From positions 434,001 through 498,000 of the forward strand of contig NZ_FQYR01000005.1 of NCBI RefSeq assembly GCF_900141815.1: 64,000 bases of DNA. The letters run 5' to 3'. The notes beneath the pieces were generated by a model. It was given only the letters and a program-made list of their open reading frames with translations. It did no database searches and had not been told where the DNA came from. The DNA is from Rubritalea squalenifaciens DSM 18772. Its GTDB lineage: Bacteria; Verrucomicrobiota; Verrucomicrobiia; Verrucomicrobiales; Akkermansiaceae. Each line of letters starts with the position of its first letter. Position 1 is the first letter of the stretch. Shown piece after piece: positions 34,715 to 44,092 of the stretch. The translations under genes and the position numbers were made by a program.

Positions 34715-36154
34715 CTAGCCGACTGAGCCTTCCATTTCGAGGTCGATGAGGCGCTTGAGTTCGACGGAGTATTCCATAGGGAACTGGGATACGAGGTCGT
34801 TGACGAAGCCGTTCACGGCGAGGGACATGGCTGCCGCCTCAGAGATGCCGCGCTGCTGCATGTAGAAGAGCATTTCCTCGGATACCTGGGATACGGAGGC
34901 CTCGTGCTGGGTAACGTGCTGGTTACCGCGGACGGTGATGGCTGGGTAGGTATCGGTACGGGAGTTGCTGTTGATAAGCAGGGCGTCACACTCGGTGTTG
35001 TTCTTGCAGCCTTTGAGGTGCTTGGGAATGTGAACTTGTCCACGGTAGGTGGAGATGCCTTCACCCACGGAGATGGACTTGGATACCACGTTGGAGGTGG
35101 TGTTGTCCGCCGCGTGGATCATCTTGGCGCCGGTGTCCTGGTGCTGGCCGTTGTTCGCGAGAGCGATGGAAACCACTTCGCCGCGAGCACCTTCGCCCTT
35201 CATGACGACGCCTGGGTACTTCATGGTCAGGCGGGAGCCGATGTTACAGTCGATCCAGCGGATCTCTGCGTCTTCATGGGCAAGACCACGCTTGGTCACG
35301 AGGTTAAACACGTTGGAGGACCAGTTCTGTACGGTCACGTACTGGATCTTGGCGCCTTTCATGGCGACGAGTTCCACGACAGCGGAGTGCAGGGTAGAGG
35401 TCTCGAACTGAGGTGCGGTGCAGCCTTCCATGTACATGACCTCGGAACCTTCGTCGGCAATGATGAGAGTACGCTCGAACTGACCGAAGTTCTCGGAGTT
35501 GATACGGAAGTAGGCCTGTAGGGGCTGCTTCACTTTCACGCCCTTAGGTACGTAGATGAAGGAGCCGCCGGAGAATACTGCGGAGTTCAGTGCGGAGAAC
35601 TTGTTGTCACCGGTCGGAATGACCTTGCCAAACCATGGGCGGAAGATTTCCTCGTGCTCGCGGAGGCCTTCGGTGGAGTTTACGAAGATGACGCCTTCCT
35701 TCTCGAGCTCTTCCTTCACGTTGGAGTAGGCAGCCTCTGAGTCGAACTGGGCTTCTACGCCAGCGAGGAAAGCACGCTCCTGCTCAGGGATGCCGAGGCG
35801 TTCGAAGGTTTCCTTCACGTCGTCAGGTACATCGTCCCAGCTGCGTTTCGGGCGCTCACCGTCGGAGAGGTAGTAGCGGATTTTGTCGAAATCGATGTTG
35901 TTGAGGTCGTCGGTAGCCCAGTGAGTAGGCATCGGCTTGGATTCAAACACGTCGAGTGCCTTGTGGCGGAACGCGCGGATCCAGTCCTTTTCCTTCTTAA
36001 CGTCTGAAATGTAGTCGATGGTCTTGGCGTTCAGACCATAGCCGGCATCGTACTTGTGCCGCTCAGGGAAGCGGAAGTCACCCTTGGCGCGGTCGATGGA
36101 GATCGCCTCGTGGGTTTCCTGGTCGATAGTGGCTGTGTTGTCTTGGAGATCCAT
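34715..36154 (-). CDS. sufB: Fe-S cluster assembly scaffold protein SufB
   Basis: A 479-residue scaffold subunit of SufBC2D. Typical blocks are [34 protein letters not shown] (conserved Cys region), [71 protein letters not shown] and the C-terminal [18 protein letters not shown]. Length is normal. It follows sufC with a 104-bp gap that contains one copy of a dispersed hairpin repeat. Confidence 0.97.
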   Translation of the reverse strand: MDLQDNTATIDQETHEAISIDRAKGDFRFPERHKYDAGYGLNAKTIDYISDVKKEKDWIRAFRHKALDVFESKPMPTHWATDDLNNIDFDKIRYYLSDGERPKRSWDDVPDDVKETFERLGIPEQERAFLAGVEAQFDSEAAYSNVKEELEKEGVIFVNSTEGLREHEEIFRPWFGKVIPTGDNKFSALNSAVFSGGSFIYVPKGVKVKQPLQAYFRINSENFGQFERTLIIADEGSEVMYMEGCTAPQFETSTLHSAVVELVAMKGAKIQYVTVQNWSSNVFNLVTKRGLAHEDAEIRWIDCNIGSRLTMKYPGVVMKGEGARGEVVSIALANNGQHQDTGAKMIHAADNTTSNVVSKSISVGEGISTYRGQVHIPKHLKGCKNNTECDALLINSNSRTDTYPAITVRGNQHVTQHEASVSQVSEEMLFYMQQRGISEAAAMSLAVNGFVNDLVSQFPMEYSVELKRLIDLEMEGSVG

Positions 36155-36174
36155 ATGATGGTTAATGGTAAATC

Positions 36175-36211
36175 GTTATTGGTTAACGGGGGCTTGCGGC
36201 TCTGGGGAGCC
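36175..36211 (+). repeat. Dispersed hairpin repeat, copy A
   Basis: GTTATTGGTTAAC... ending in the perfect hairpin GGCTCTGGGGAGCC (36198-36211). Two more copies are at 57927-57964 and 57984-58021. This copy sits in the sufC-sufB intergenic gap. Confidence 0.75.
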
Positions 36212-36258
36212 GGACGATTTAGAAGAAGGGAGTGATTCTCTCTTCTTGATGCTGCTGC

Positions 36259-37008
36259 TTAGGCAGTCACTGGCTTGGTGAGGTGGTCGTAGCCTTTTTC
36301 CTCGAGTTCGAGGGCGAGCTCTGGGCCACCGGTCTTGATGATCTTACCGTCGAACATCACGTGTACTACGTCTGGCTTGATGTAGTTGAGAAGGCGCTGG
36401 TAGTGGGTGATGACGAGGAAGCCGCGCTCTTCGGAGCGGAGCATGTTGACGCCTTTGGAAACGATCTTGAGCGCATCGATATCGAGGCCGGAATCGGTCT
36501 CATCGAGGATGCAGTACTTAGGATCGAGCATCATCATCTGGAGAATTTCGTTACGCTTCTTCTCACCGCCAGAGAAGCCTTCGTTGACGGCGCGGGAAGT
36601 GAACTTGCGGTCCATTTCCAGTGCGTCCATCTTCGCGTAGAGGTCCTTGTAGTAGGCTACTGCGTCGATTTCTTCACCTTCTGGAAGGCGAGCGGAGAGG
36701 GCAGCGCGGATGAAGTTGGCGTTGGATACACCTGGGATTTCCATTGGGTACTGGAAGGCGAGGAAGACACCCGCGCGGGAGCGCTCGTCTACTTCCATCT
36801 CAAGGAGGTCTTCACCGTCCATGGTGATGGAACCACCAGTGACTTCGTAGTCTTCGTGACCAGCGATGATCTTGGAAAGGGTGGACTTACCGGAACCGTT
36901 TGGACCCATGATGGCGTGCACCTGGCCCTTAGGGATTTCCAGGTCAAGGCCCTTGATGATCTCAGTGTCACCGATCTTGGCGTGAAGGTCTTTGATGATG
37001 ATGGACAT
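36259..37008 (-). CDS. sufC: Fe-S cluster assembly ATPase SufC
   Basis: A 249-residue ABC-type ATPase that powers the SufBCD scaffold. Walker A is GPNGSGKST (about 35-43), the ABC signature FSGGEKKR (about 145-152), Walker [12 protein letters not shown]; the [11 protein letters not shown] segment is typical of SufC. It is soluble, with no membrane segment. It is the second gene of the operon, 68 bp after the Fur-like regulator gene. Confidence 0.97.
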   Translation of the reverse strand: MSIIIKDLHAKIGDTEIIKGLDLEIPKGQVHAIMGPNGSGKSTLSKIIAGHEDYEVTGGSITMDGEDLLEMEVDERSRAGVFLAFQYPMEIPGVSNANFIRAALSARLPEGEEIDAVAYYKDLYAKMDALEMDRKFTSRAVNEGFSGGEKKRNEILQMMMLDPKYCILDETDSGLDIDALKIVSKGVNMLRSEERGFLVITHYQRLLNYIKPDVVHVMFDGKIIKTGGPELALELEEKGYDHLTKPVTA

Positions 37009-37076
37009 AGCGAAGTGTAATTCGTTGTTGGTTGTTCGTGTGTAGGTTGGTTTGCCTCTGTACTGAGGCGAAATGC

Positions 37077-37481
37077 TTATTTCTTTGAAATGGTGCCGTG
37101 GAGGGTGATATCCAGATTCGTGATGGTGGCGTTCTCCGGGAGATCCAGAAAATCGGCGAGGTTGACTCCCTTCTTGAACTGGATGTCGTGGATGCGGCCG
37201 GTGGCGTCATCATAGAAATGCCCGTGTTCCGTCAGGTTCGGGCAGTAGCGGGATGACTCACGCTCGAAATTCACCTGTTTCACCGCGCCGTGTTCTACAA
37301 GTGCTTCGAGGCAGTTGTAGACTGTGGCTAGCGAGGTGCCGGGTGCGCGCACCTGGACGCGATCGAATACTTCCGATGCGGTAGGATGGTCGCGGTGCTC
37401 CATGAGTACACGGTAAACCTCCTGACGCTGCTTGGTCATGCGCAGGCCGGGGATGTTTAGTGTGTGATTTTCGTGATTCAT
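37077..37481 (-). CDS. Fur/PerR-family transcriptional regulator heading the suf operon
   Basis: From ATG 37481, 134 residues. The winged-helix domain [28 protein letters not shown]...[23 protein letters not shown] is clearly Fur-family, followed by a dimerisation/metal domain with [17 protein letters not shown]. The CxxC zinc pairs that most Fur and PerR proteins carry are absent; only two cysteines remain (YNC and YCP). It could sense iron, peroxide or cluster demand. Being first in the suf operon and preceded by a PerR-type box (37527-37545), it is probably autoregulatory and the operon's regulator, in place of SufR or IscR. An in-frame ATG at 37520 would overlap the operator side; the shorter start is preferred. 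Confidence 0.88.
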   Translation of the reverse strand: MNHENHTLNIPGLRMTKQRQEVYRVLMEHRDHPTASEVFDRVQVRAPGTSLATVYNCLEALVEHGAVKQVNFERESSRYCPNLTEHGHFYDDATGRIHDIQFKKGVNLADFLDLPENATITNLDITLHGTISKK

Positions 37482-37526
37482 GGGCACGCGGGAAGCTAGC
37501 CTCGCCAGAGACGGGTTCAAGCCTTA

Positions 37527-37545
37527 ATTTAGAATTATTCTAAAT
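37527..37545. promoter_or_regulatory. PerR/Fur-type operator upstream of the suf operon
   Basis: A 9-1-9 inverted repeat, ATTTAGAAT-T-ATTCTAAAT, matching the PerR-box pattern TTAGAATNATTCTAA exactly. It lies 46 bp upstream of the Fur-like ATG (37481), at the position expected for an operator over the suf promoter. Confidence 0.8.
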
Positions 37546-37641
37546 AAGTGATCTGGGGTAAGGCTGCGGCGTAGTGCTAGCTATCGCGCTGATAATCAAG
37601 TCAATATTCCATAAAATAGGAAGAAAGGGGGCGCTGATAAC

Positions 37642-38919
37642 TTAGACTGTCTTGTCAGCAATGGCTTTGAGTGTGTCCTCGATGATGGGAACTCCAGTGT
37701 ATTTCTTCAGGAGTTTGTCTACAGCCTTGATGACTTTCGGGTCACTGTGTTTCATTTTAGATCCTGAGCCAAAGCCGGAGAGGACGTCCTCTGAGAGATC
37801 ATTGATGTCTTGCAGAGCCTCGTAATAGAGGACGTTGGTTTTCTCTTTGCCGAGTTCATCTGAAATGCTCTCAATGGCGGCTTTGTTTTTGCTGGTGGGC
37901 TCGTATTCAGACAGCAAGAGCTTGGCTGTGGCGTAGGCCCGGTAGGGTTCCTTGGCCTTGAGTTCGTTGATCCAGCTGAGCATGGAAACTTCAAAGTCGG
38001 CAGCCTCGTCCATGTGGTCTTTCTGTTCCCGGGCGAGGTAGCGTGTCTGCAGCCAGATCATGCCATCGATCATGAGCCACTTCGGAGAGACGCCGTGGCC
38101 GCCGGGGTGCATGCGGTGAATGGCCTTCTTGCCTAGTTTCTTGTTGGCATGGGCAGAGGTGTAGCGGTTGTAATCCTTGCCGCCGCCGATGATGAAGTAG
38201 TCCTTGCCTTTGGGGTCATGGCCATCCGGAATGTAGCCGACGTTTGGCATGGCTCCTGTGCATTTGTTCTCGGCGCTGTTGGCAAAGGCCGTAGCACCGC
38301 CGCCGGAGTTGCCCATGAAGTAGGTGCGTTCTTTCTCTACAGGAAGAGTTTCATAGATGTGCTCGAGGCAGGACTGGCACTTCTTGAGGTTGTCCTGAAA
38401 GTCGTTCTTGTTTTTGGATTCCACGGAGATGGCGAGAATCCAGCCGCAGGTTTCGGCTCCTTCGGAAATGGTATTCAGGAGGTTTTTGTTTCCACCGCCG
38501 GAGTGGGTGTAGAACATCAGTGGTGCCTTGCGGCCTTGCTTGAGTGACTTCGGCAAGTAGAGCAAATAGTGGGCTCCGTTGCTTGCCTCGATCGGGCCGA
38601 CAACTTCACCTTGCGGGTGTGGGAGGTCGGTAGCGGGTTGTGAGTCCGAGCCGGATGGCTTGCTGGCCTCAGCGATCTCGGCCTCGAAATGCTTGTGGAT
38701 GAAGTCCTGGTCTTCCTGGATGAAGATAGTGATGGGAACCTTGACGGTTTTGCCGTCGTCTTTCTTCATGACGACTTTATCCCCTTCAATGGAGGTGATG
38801 CTGGCATTGACAGTTTTACCGTTGGAAGCCGTCCAGAGGCGTTGCTCAGTGGGGGCGGCGTTGATTTGGGTAGAGAGTAGGAGGAGCGAGAGTAGGTAGG
38901 TTTTGGAGCGCAAAAGCAT
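37642..38919 (-). CDS. Secreted SHD1-domain plus alpha/beta-hydrolase protein
   Basis: From ATG 38919, 425 residues. Signal peptide (about 1-21), a Sla1-homology-like SHD1 domain (about 24-80: RLWTASNGKTVNASITSIEGDKVVMKK...) common in PVC secreted proteins, a linker, then an alpha/beta hydrolase domain with the nucleophile elbow G-N-S-G-G (about 205-209) and a candidate catalytic His in MHPGGHGVSP. The C-terminal 120 residues are helical without a known domain. The esterase family resembles PHB depolymerase/feruloyl esterase-like proteins, but the substrate is unknown. Confidence 0.75.
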   Translation of the reverse strand: MLLRSKTYLLSLLLLSTQINAAPTEQRLWTASNGKTVNASITSIEGDKVVMKKDDGKTVKVPITIFIQEDQDFIHKHFEAEIAEASKPSGSDSQPATDLPHPQGEVVGPIEASNGAHYLLYLPKSLKQGRKAPLMFYTHSGGGNKNLLNTISEGAETCGWILAISVESKNKNDFQDNLKKCQSCLEHIYETLPVEKERTYFMGNSGGGATAFANSAENKCTGAMPNVGYIPDGHDPKGKDYFIIGGGKDYNRYTSAHANKKLGKKAIHRMHPGGHGVSPKWLMIDGMIWLQTRYLAREQKDHMDEAADFEVSMLSWINELKAKEPYRAYATAKLLLSEYEPTSKNKAAIESISDELGKEKTNVLYYEALQDINDLSEDVLSGFGSGSKMKHSDPKVIKAVDKLLKKYTGVPIIEDTLKAIADKTV

Positions 38920-39001
38920 AATCCATACTAAGTCAGGTAGGATTCTACTCGGCAAGATATTTTAGGGTGGGCAGATGTTTTTTGAGTCGTTAATGGTTTA
39001 T

Positions 39002-39526
39002 ATGCACAAGAGCATCGACAAGGTTTTGATTACTGAGGAGGCTATCCGTGAGCGTCTGGATACTGTGGCCAAGCAGGTGATGGAGGATTTTCAGGCGGAG
39101 GAACTCGTGGTGGTGGCCTTGCTCAAGGGGGCCTTGGTGTTCGCCGCAGATATGTGCCGCAGGATGCCGGTTCCCTTGATCATCGAGACCGTGAATGTGG
39201 CCAGCTACCACGGCGGTACAGAGAGCTCGGGTAAGGTGAAGTTTCTGGATGCTGGGATGCCTGACGTCGGCGGGAAGAAAGTGTTGGTGATGGATGATAT
39301 CCTGGACACGGGTTTGACCATGGATGCGGTGATTCGGGAGCTGCTAGAGGCGGGGGCCGAGGAGATTCGCAGCTGTGTGCTGCTGAGCAAACGCAAGCAA
39401 AGATCCGTGGAGTGCGAGGCCGACTACGTGGCTTTTGAAATCGATGACGAGTTTGTGGTTGGCTATGGCCTTGATTACCAAGGACTCTATCGGAACCTCC
39501 CCTATGTAGGGGTTTTGAAGGTGTAA
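39002..39526 (+). CDS. hpt: Hypoxanthine phosphoribosyltransferase
   Basis: A 174-residue purine salvage enzyme that converts hypoxanthine/guanine and PRPP to IMP/GMP. Signatures are VVALLKGALVFAADM, the flexible-loop SYHGGTESSGKV, the PRPP motif VLVMDDILDTGLT and the purine-binding FEIDDEFVVGYGLDYQGLYRNLPYVG. ATG 39002 (MHKSIDKVLITEEAI) agrees with family N-termini; the ATG at 38975 has a better Shine-Dalgarno-like sequence (GGGTGGG) and would add nine residues, so the start is uncertain. Confidence 0.95.
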   Translation: MHKSIDKVLITEEAIRERLDTVAKQVMEDFQAEELVVVALLKGALVFAADMCRRMPVPLIIETVNVASYHGGTESSGKVKFLDAGMPDVGGKKVLVMDDILDTGLTMDAVIRELLEAGAEEIRSCVLLSKRKQRSVECEADYVAFEIDDEFVVGYGLDYQGLYRNLPYVGVLKV

Positions 39527-39557
39527 TTTTTCAGAATCGGGTGTAGAGCTAGAGTGT

Positions 39558-40676
39558 ATGAGATGTTCGATTGTTAGGGAGCTGGATAGGCTGGATGATT
39601 TTCTTCAACAGAAGGGGCAGTTGCACTGCGCCGTTGTGCAGGGGCTGGATTTCAATGGGGTTGAGATAGACTGGCAGCGCCTGGATTGTCAGGGAGCCGT
39701 GTTTCTAGGGTGTCATTTCCCGGTGGAGGTGACTGCAGAGTTTCTGGCGGCCAAAGGAGCTTTAGTATTTCCGAAGATTCCAGGCCTTCCCTATGAAACC
39801 TACCGTAACCGGCTCTACTCGCGTGCCGAGCTGATGAAGGGGTGGACTCCTCTGCATGACCGCAGTAAGGACAAGATCATCTATGATCACTTTGTAGCAC
39901 GCGGAAAGGGGCGTCCGGATATTCTGGAGTCGCTCGCTCAGCGTTTGCACGACCATGCCATTGATGATGCTTTACAGGATCTGTTAGAGGGGCGCGTGGA
40001 AGAGGGTGGGAAGAAAAAGGTCATCGGCATCATGGGCGGGCATAGCACGGCGCGTGATGATGAGTATTATAAGAAGGTGGTCCGCTTGGCCAGAGACCTC
40101 AGTAAGGAGGGCTACTTCATCGCCAGTGGCGGTGGACCAGGAACGATGGAGGCGGCGAACCTTGGGGCCTGGTTGAAAGATGTGGATGATCAGGGCTTGG
40201 AGGAAGTCTTTGCCATTCTGGCGAAGTCTCCACGCTACACGGATGAGGGATACATGGAGGCAGCGCAGGATGTGCTGGATCTCTACCCGCACGGTGGCTC
40301 CAGCCTGGCTGTGCCAACCTGGTTCTATGGGCACGAACCTACCAACCTCTTCTCCGCGCACATCGCCAAGTATTTCTCCAATAGCATTCGCGAGGATGGT
40401 CTGTTAGCTATTGCGGATCAGGGAGTCATCTTTGCTCCGGGGAGTGCTGGCACTACCCAAGAGATATTCATGGATGCCACACAAAACCACTACGTGACTT
40501 TTGATGAGATCAGCCCGATGATTTTCCTTGGCGTCAAGCGCTACACGGAGGAGACCATGCTCTATCCATGTATCCAGAACCTCTCGGAAGGCAGGAAGTA
40601 CGCTGAATACCTTCTCTGTACGGATGAGGTGGCAGAGGCGGTGCAGTTCATCAAAGACCACCCGCCTATCAGATAA
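39558..40676 (+). CDS. LOG-family-like Rossmann nucleotide-binding protein
   Basis: A 372-residue protein. The C-terminal two thirds (about 150-365) have the LOG/lysine-decarboxylase-like fold with IGIMGGHSTARDD, ASGGGPGTMEAANLGA and APGSAGTTQEIFMDA; the last is a variant of the canonical PGGxGTxxE motif (GS-A for GG-x). The N-terminal ~140 residues are less recognisable. Members can be nucleotide 5'-monophosphate phosphoribohydrolases. It is 31 bp downstream of hpt on the same strand, consistent with a nucleotide-metabolism operon. The variant motif leaves catalytic activity uncertain. Confidence 0.78.
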   Translation: MRCSIVRELDRLDDFLQQKGQLHCAVVQGLDFNGVEIDWQRLDCQGAVFLGCHFPVEVTAEFLAAKGALVFPKIPGLPYETYRNRLYSRAELMKGWTPLHDRSKDKIIYDHFVARGKGRPDILESLAQRLHDHAIDDALQDLLEGRVEEGGKKKVIGIMGGHSTARDDEYYKKVVRLARDLSKEGYFIASGGGPGTMEAANLGAWLKDVDDQGLEEVFAILAKSPRYTDEGYMEAAQDVLDLYPHGGSSLAVPTWFYGHEPTNLFSAHIAKYFSNSIREDGLLAIADQGVIFAPGSAGTTQEIFMDATQNHYVTFDEISPMIFLGVKRYTEETMLYPCIQNLSEGRKYAEYLLCTDEVAEAVQFIKDHPPIR

Positions 40677-40693
40677 ACAAGATTCTAAAAAAC

Positions 40694-40730
40694 AGCCCGG
40701 TAGATGAAGCATCTTACCGGGCTTTCTCTT
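40694..40730. terminator. Bidirectional terminator between LOG-like and PepSY genes
   Basis: Hairpin AGCCCGGTAGATG / CATCTTACCGGGCT (one bulged T, AAG loop), with AAAAAA ahead and TTCTCTT after. It can end both converging transcripts. Confidence 0.85.
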
Positions 40731-40745
40731 GGTCGTGATTTGCTT

Positions 40746-41831
40746 TTAACTCTTCCTCTTCTGCCTCAGTCTGGATAGGCCGATGTAGGTGCCAGAGAGG
40801 GCCAGAATGGCAGGGGAAAGGCCGAGTACACACCAGATGATTTTCACTGGAATGCCACCGAAATTTCCGTAGTGCAGCGGACGGAAGGCATCGTAGGCCT
40901 GCAGGTAGGCTGGGGTGTCGCGGATGTCTGTCGCGCTTTGCAGTTCGCCAGTCTTGGCATTAAAAACGGTCACGCAAGAGTAGTCAGAGTGCATCGGTGA
41001 GCGGGTCTCCGAGTAGCCGTAGAAGTAGATAGGGTCATCGCCCGGGTGGTGGGGCAGGGAGATGTACATTTCTTTGAATCCTTCTATCTCCTGTTTGCTT
41101 TTGGCGATCATCTCATCGAGCGACACTTCTAGCACCGGAGTGCGCTCCAGATGAGCGTGCTCTTCCTCGTGTTCTTCATTGAGGTGGCCGAGGATGTGCT
41201 GGATGTTCCAGAAGGCGCCAGTGAAGCCGAGAATCAGGAAGAAGGGTGCGGTGACGATGCCGATACGCTTGTGGAGGTTGCCGGAGAAGAGACGCAGGGA
41301 GGTCTTCCATTTCATCTTGAAAAAGCTTTTCCAGAACTTGCGGTAGATGAAGAAGCCACTGACTCCTAACAGGCAGAGCATCACGCCGATGAGCCCGATG
41401 ACAACGAGACCGACATGGTCAGCTAGGAAGGTGTAGTGAAACTCTAGCACCCATCCCGTGAAGGTGTCGGTGAATTCTGTGGAGGGGGCCAGAACCTTGC
41501 CACTGTATGGATCGATACGACCCATGGTCCAGTGTTCCTCGTCGTGCGGGTCCATCAGAAAGACATAGTCCGCGCAGTCGTGCTTCCGAGGAAGCGCCCA
41601 GCCTGCGACGATTTGATTCGGGTAGGATTCGCGGGCTGTAGCGGTGAGTTGGTCGTACGGCAGGCGCTCGGCAGAAGCTGGCACATCGAGCTTGTTCTTG
41701 GCGGGATCCCACAGTGCGTCGATTTCAGTTCTAAATACGAGGATGGATCCTGTTAGGGCGATGAGCAGCAGCGGGACGCCTGCAAGCAGCCCTAGGATGG
41801 AGTGTATCTTCCAGATGGTTTTGACCTTCAT
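40746..41831 (-). CDS. PepSY-associated TM protein, probable siderophore/iron reductase
   Basis: A 361-residue inner-membrane protein with four main membrane helices (about 12-33, 133-160, 190-215, 330-350) and the PepSY_TM layout: HSILGLLAGVPLLLIALTGSILVF at the start, HYTFLADHVGLVVIGL and the conserved LHKRIGIVTAPFFLILGFTGAFWN. His-rich loops (HEEEHAHLE) may bind metal. Family members near TonB receptors are thought to reduce ferric siderophores in the periplasm. It is 100 bp downstream of the TonB-dependent receptor on the same strand, with a terminator between, so partial read-through or its own promoter is expected. Confidence 0.85.
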   Translation of the reverse strand: MKVKTIWKIHSILGLLAGVPLLLIALTGSILVFRTEIDALWDPAKNKLDVPASAERLPYDQLTATARESYPNQIVAGWALPRKHDCADYVFLMDPHDEEHWTMGRIDPYSGKVLAPSTEFTDTFTGWVLEFHYTFLADHVGLVVIGLIGVMLCLLGVSGFFIYRKFWKSFFKMKWKTSLRLFSGNLHKRIGIVTAPFFLILGFTGAFWNIQHILGHLNEEHEEEHAHLERTPVLEVSLDEMIAKSKQEIEGFKEMYISLPHHPGDDPIYFYGYSETRSPMHSDYSCVTVFNAKTGELQSATDIRDTPAYLQAYDAFRPLHYGNFGGIPVKIIWCVLGLSPAILALSGTYIGLSRLRQKRKS

Positions 41832-41861
41832 GGTGTGTGGTGTCGTGGGTGTCGATGGGCA

Positions 41862-41894
41862 TAAAACCTCGCCCGTTGGAGGAACGGGCGAGGT
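41862..41894 (-). terminator. Rho-independent terminator after the TonB receptor gene
   Basis: Perfect 12-bp stem ACCTCGCCCGTT (41866-41877) / AACGGGCGAGGT (41883-41894), 5-nt loop; followed on the minus strand by TTTTAT. It lies in the 100-bp gap between the receptor gene and the PepSY gene. Confidence 0.8.
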
Positions 41895-41931
41895 CTGGTA
41901 TGAGTCGGGGGGATGGTACTACTATTTCAGA

Positions 41932-44007
41932 TCAGAACTGATAGGTGGCAGAGAGGTTGATGGTGCGGCGTGAGCCATAGAAGGAGCGACCTCCCTGCGT
42001 GGTGGCGACAAATTCCTTGTCGAAGAGATTGTTAACGTTGAGCTGGAAATCGATGTCATTCCAACGGTAGCCGATCATGGCATCTGCGAGAGTATAGGAA
42101 TCCGTGTGGATGGAGTCGCTGCCATCCCAGTTCTTGCCCACATAGCGTACGCCGAGGCCGGTGCGGAAGTTTTCCAGCTTGCCTGAAGAAGGGTCGTAGG
42201 TGACCCATGCAGAGGCCTGATGCTCGGGCACGGTGGCCAAGCGTGGGTCGCCAGGGAGAGTCTCGTCCGCTGTCTCCAGGTAGGTGTAGGCGGTCTGGAA
42301 AAAGAAGTCGTGGTAGCGTGCCTTGAGCTCCAGTTCGGCACCCTGGATGCTGACTTCACCACTTTGTGTTAGGGTGGGGCCTGAGCCGACTGGGCGGTTC
42401 TTCTCCTTGATGTCGAACACCGATGCTGTGAGGAGGGCATCTGCGAAGGAAGGCTTGTACTTCACGCCTACTTCGTGCTGCTCGCCGAACTTCGGCTTGA
42501 GTTGCTGGTTGCTGGTGGTGTCGAAGCCCAGAGGTTCGAAGGATTCCGCGTAGGAGTAGTACGGGGCGATGCCGTTGTCGAACTGGTACATGATGCCGGC
42601 GTCGAATGTCCACTCGCTCTCGTCGGTAGTGAGGGAGCCATCGTCAGTCTTCAGGTCATCGTGACGGGCGCCAAGAGAGAGGATCCAGTTGTCGATGGTG
42701 AAGTGGTTATGGAGAAAGATGCCTGTCTGGCGCTGGGAAGTCTCTGGATTGTCAGTGAGGGGTCCATAGGCGCTGAGGTTGCCGTAGACCGGGTCATAGA
42801 TATTGATCGCGCCACCAGTGGCGATGGTGGTGCCGAGACCATAGGCCGTATCATTATCCAGTGTGTTGTCTACGTAGTCGACGCCGAGTTGCATCTTGTG
42901 CTGTACTGGGCCGTATTCGAAGTTTCCGTGAAGGATGGCATTGGCGGACCAGGTGCGTGAGTCAGCATGACTGGCGTAGAGGGTGCGGGGTACGGTGCCG
43001 TCTGGCTGGATGACCGGTGGAGCCACGTAGGCTACCCAGTGGGAATAGTACTTCGACTTGGCATCTACGAACCGTGCATTGGCGCTTACTGAGAAGGTGT
43101 CATTGATTTGGTGATCGAAGAAGGCGCTAAGTGCGGTCTGGTTAGTATCGTAGCGGTCCCAGCCAGGCTCGCCGATGAAGGTTTCGGTGCCAATGTGTTT
43201 GCCGGGTAAGAGGGTGCCTTCGTTCGGGAGGAACTGCAGGGTCTGGCCTCCGTCGTTGTCCTGTACGTTTAGCAGGAATGTTAGGGAGGTTTCGTCACTC
43301 GGCTTCCAGGTGATGGAGGGCATGAAAATGGCGGCATCATCGCGTACCCAGTCGACCTGAGTTCCGGAGCGGCGGTAGAGGCCGACCATGCGGTAGAGGA
43401 GTGTACCTTCCTCGTTCAGAGCCCCAGTGAAGTCCATGCCAATCTGGCGGCGGTCGTAACTGCCGTATTGAAGGTTGATTTCTTTGTGCTCGGATGCGTT
43501 CGGGAGCTTGGAGACGGAGTTGATAATGCCGCCCACCGCGCCGCGGCCGTAGAGGACTGAGGCGGGACCTTTCACTACTTCCACCTGCTCCAGCGTGTAG
43601 ATGTCTGGGCGAGTATTGTTATAGTAGCCGAAGAGGTGCTGGAAGCCATCGTGGAAAGACAGCGGGTTGAGACCGCGTACGCGGGCGGAATCCAGGCGGG
43701 AGTCTAGACCGAAGGGGCCAGAGAGGACGCCGGAGCTGTAGCCGATGGCTTCCTGGATCGATTGAGCACCACGTTCAGTGAATTGCTCTTGAGTGATGAT
43801 GTCTATGGCCCGCGGAGTTTCGTATAGAGAGGATGGCAGTTTGGAATTCAGGCTGACCTCAGGACTGATTTTTGGGGAATCTGCGGTAATCGAGGACTCG
43901 GGCAGGTTCTGGGCGTTTGGCGCTGATGGCTCACTCTGAGTGGCTTCTTCAGCAGCCAGCACTTGATAGGATGCCAGCAGTGCGACGGGCAGGAGTACGT
44001 GTTTCAT
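41932..44007 (-). CDS. TonB-dependent siderophore receptor
   Basis: A 691-residue outer-membrane receptor. Signal peptide (about 1-18), plug domain (about 55-165: PRAIDIITQEQFTERGAQSIQEAI..., VRGLNPLSFHDGF, LEQVEVVKGPASVLYGRGAVGGIINSVSK) and a 22-strand barrel ending in the aromatic terminus NLSATYQF. The plug sequence is typical of FhuA/FpvA-type ferric siderophore receptors. No signalling (STN) domain is present. Together with the PepSY protein downstream it forms a small iron uptake unit; a Fur box was not recognised upstream. The ExbBD-TonB energising system is not in this window. Confidence 0.92.
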   Translation of the reverse strand: MKHVLLPVALLASYQVLAAEEATQSEPSAPNAQNLPESSITADSPKISPEVSLNSKLPSSLYETPRAIDIITQEQFTERGAQSIQEAIGYSSGVLSGPFGLDSRLDSARVRGLNPLSFHDGFQHLFGYYNNTRPDIYTLEQVEVVKGPASVLYGRGAVGGIINSVSKLPNASEHKEINLQYGSYDRRQIGMDFTGALNEEGTLLYRMVGLYRRSGTQVDWVRDDAAIFMPSITWKPSDETSLTFLLNVQDNDGGQTLQFLPNEGTLLPGKHIGTETFIGEPGWDRYDTNQTALSAFFDHQINDTFSVSANARFVDAKSKYYSHWVAYVAPPVIQPDGTVPRTLYASHADSRTWSANAILHGNFEYGPVQHKMQLGVDYVDNTLDNDTAYGLGTTIATGGAINIYDPVYGNLSAYGPLTDNPETSQRQTGIFLHNHFTIDNWILSLGARHDDLKTDDGSLTTDESEWTFDAGIMYQFDNGIAPYYSYAESFEPLGFDTTSNQQLKPKFGEQHEVGVKYKPSFADALLTASVFDIKEKNRPVGSGPTLTQSGEVSIQGAELELKARYHDFFFQTAYTYLETADETLPGDPRLATVPEHQASAWVTYDPSSGKLENFRTGLGVRYVGKNWDGSDSIHTDSYTLADAMIGYRWNDIDFQLNVNNLFDKEFVATTQGGRSFYGSRRTINLSATYQF

Positions 44008-44092
44008 AGGAGCGCAAGCTAGACGATTGCACTCAGATTCCGCTAACGCTGGGTTGAGGATGATTAGCGGTTAATTGTCTTTTAAACTTCCG

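Noticed and set aside
34904-35521. 205-residue plus-strand frame opposite sufB
   Set aside because: Antisense shadow of sufB; no family features.
36283-37020. 245-residue plus-strand frame opposite sufC
   Set aside because: It is the antisense shadow of sufC, which is strongly supported by its ABC motifs.
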